DNA of 5,733 bases from Pseudomonadota bacterium. GTDB lineage: Bacteria; Desulfobacterota; Desulfobacteria; Desulfobacterales; Desulfobacteraceae. The notes under the pieces were generated by a model. The model had not been told where the DNA came from. It saw only the letters and a list, made by a program, of their open reading frames with translations, and did not search any database. Of the stretch, positions 5,389 to 5,733 are shown piece after piece. The position numbers and the translations under genes are program-made. The stretch's first letter is position 1. Every line of letters begins with the position of its first letter. The stretch lies in the NCBI GenBank assembly GCA_018812385.1, contig JAHJDU010000014.1, positions 1 through 5,733 of the forward strand, written 5' to 3'.

Positions 5389-5733
5389 TTAAAACCTTTC
5401 AATCAATTTGTTGATCAGAAACGTGCTTTCACGCATGGCCTGCTCGCTGAAGGGACCAAACCATTGAGCAATATGGTCGAATTTTTCAATAAAAAGATGT
5501 TTGTCATTGGCTTCCAGCATTTCAAGATGATTATTTAAGGATGCAATATAGTCTTTTAAAAGCTTGCGCCGTTGTTTTGTCGCAAAAATGATTTCAGAGT
5601 AAAGAGAAGCGTCCTGGGCAAACAGCCTCCCCACCATTCCCAGTTCAAGGCGGTAAATCGGGCTTGAAAATTCAAGGGTCCTTTCAATGCGGGCATTTTT
5701 TTCATATAAAAACTGTCCAAAACTAAAGGTGGC
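5389..5733 (-). CDS. tyrA: Prephenate dehydrogenase (TyrA), C-terminal part (5' end outside window)
   Basis: The leftward frame enters from the right edge with no start in the window and ends at TAA (5389-5391), giving 114 C-terminal residues. The segment SSPIYRLELGMVGRLFAQD (fragment residues about 23-41), preceded by ATFSFGQFLYE at the window edge and followed by YSEII, FIEKFDHIAQWFG and a SEQAMRES helix, closely follows the C-terminal helical domain of E. coli TyrA as I know it. TyrA oxidatively decarboxylates prephenate to 4-hydroxyphenylpyruvate with NAD+ in tyrosine synthesis. The NAD-binding and catalytic domain, and any fused chorismate mutase domain, would lie outside the window, so fusion state cannot be judged. 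An ATG at 5637 is internal, because family motifs continue upstream of it. It is convergent with the regulator gene, with 17 bp between stops and no clear terminator hairpin. Confidence 0.88.
   Translation of the reverse strand, partial: ATFSFGQFLYEKNARIERTLEFSSPIYRLELGMVGRLFAQDASLYSEIIFATKQRRKLLKDYIASLNNHLEMLEANDKHLFIEKFDHIAQWFGPFSEQAMRESTFLINKLIERF

Overview
The window looks like chromosomal DNA of a Gram-negative bacterium, most likely a sulfate-reducing Desulfobacterota of the Desulfobacteraceae type. This is an inference from moderate-to-low GC, AT-rich intergenic regions, protein style and gene mix; no marker gene is present to prove it. There are six protein genes: four complete and one cut at each edge. 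No RNA gene, insertion sequence, CRISPR array or prophage was seen.

Left part (1-1380): the N-terminal third of a rhomboid-type intramembrane protease runs leftward off the window. It is divergent from a complete fumarylacetoacetate hydrolase (FAH) family enzyme of the acylpyruvase/isomerase type. A strong hairpin with a T-tract on both strands (1322-1380) closes the FAH gene and also serves the convergent gene on its right.

Centre and right (1421-5371): the core of the window is a ZraP-ZraS-ZraR type envelope-stress/metal-response module. A small secreted Spy/CpxP/ZraP-like protein lies on the minus strand. It is divergent from a membrane histidine kinase, which is followed 10 bases later by a sigma-54 activator response regulator (REC-AAA+-Fis HTH). 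The 329-bp space between the divergent genes holds a near-consensus sigma-54 promoter facing the zraP-like gene. It also holds a weaker sigma-54 promoter (correct GG-N10-GC spacing) facing the kinase, and a TACC/GGTA palindrome cluster between the two that is a plausible activator-binding site. The implied circuit is that the kinase senses a periplasmic or envelope signal and phosphorylates the regulator, which then activates both the chaperone gene and its own operon. This matches the layout known for E. coli zraP/zraSR. Differences from E. coli are a PAS domain in the kinase, a Met/His-rich stretch in the sensor domain, and a ZraP-like protein with no histidine.

Right edge (5389-5733): the C-terminal 114 residues of a prephenate dehydrogenase (TyrA) with strong resemblance to the enterobacterial enzyme, convergent with the regulator and only 17 bp away.

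I see no clearly undescribed system. The points most worth a second look are the regulatory architecture at 1970-2239, the histidine-free ZraP-like protein, and the Met/His-rich sensor segment.
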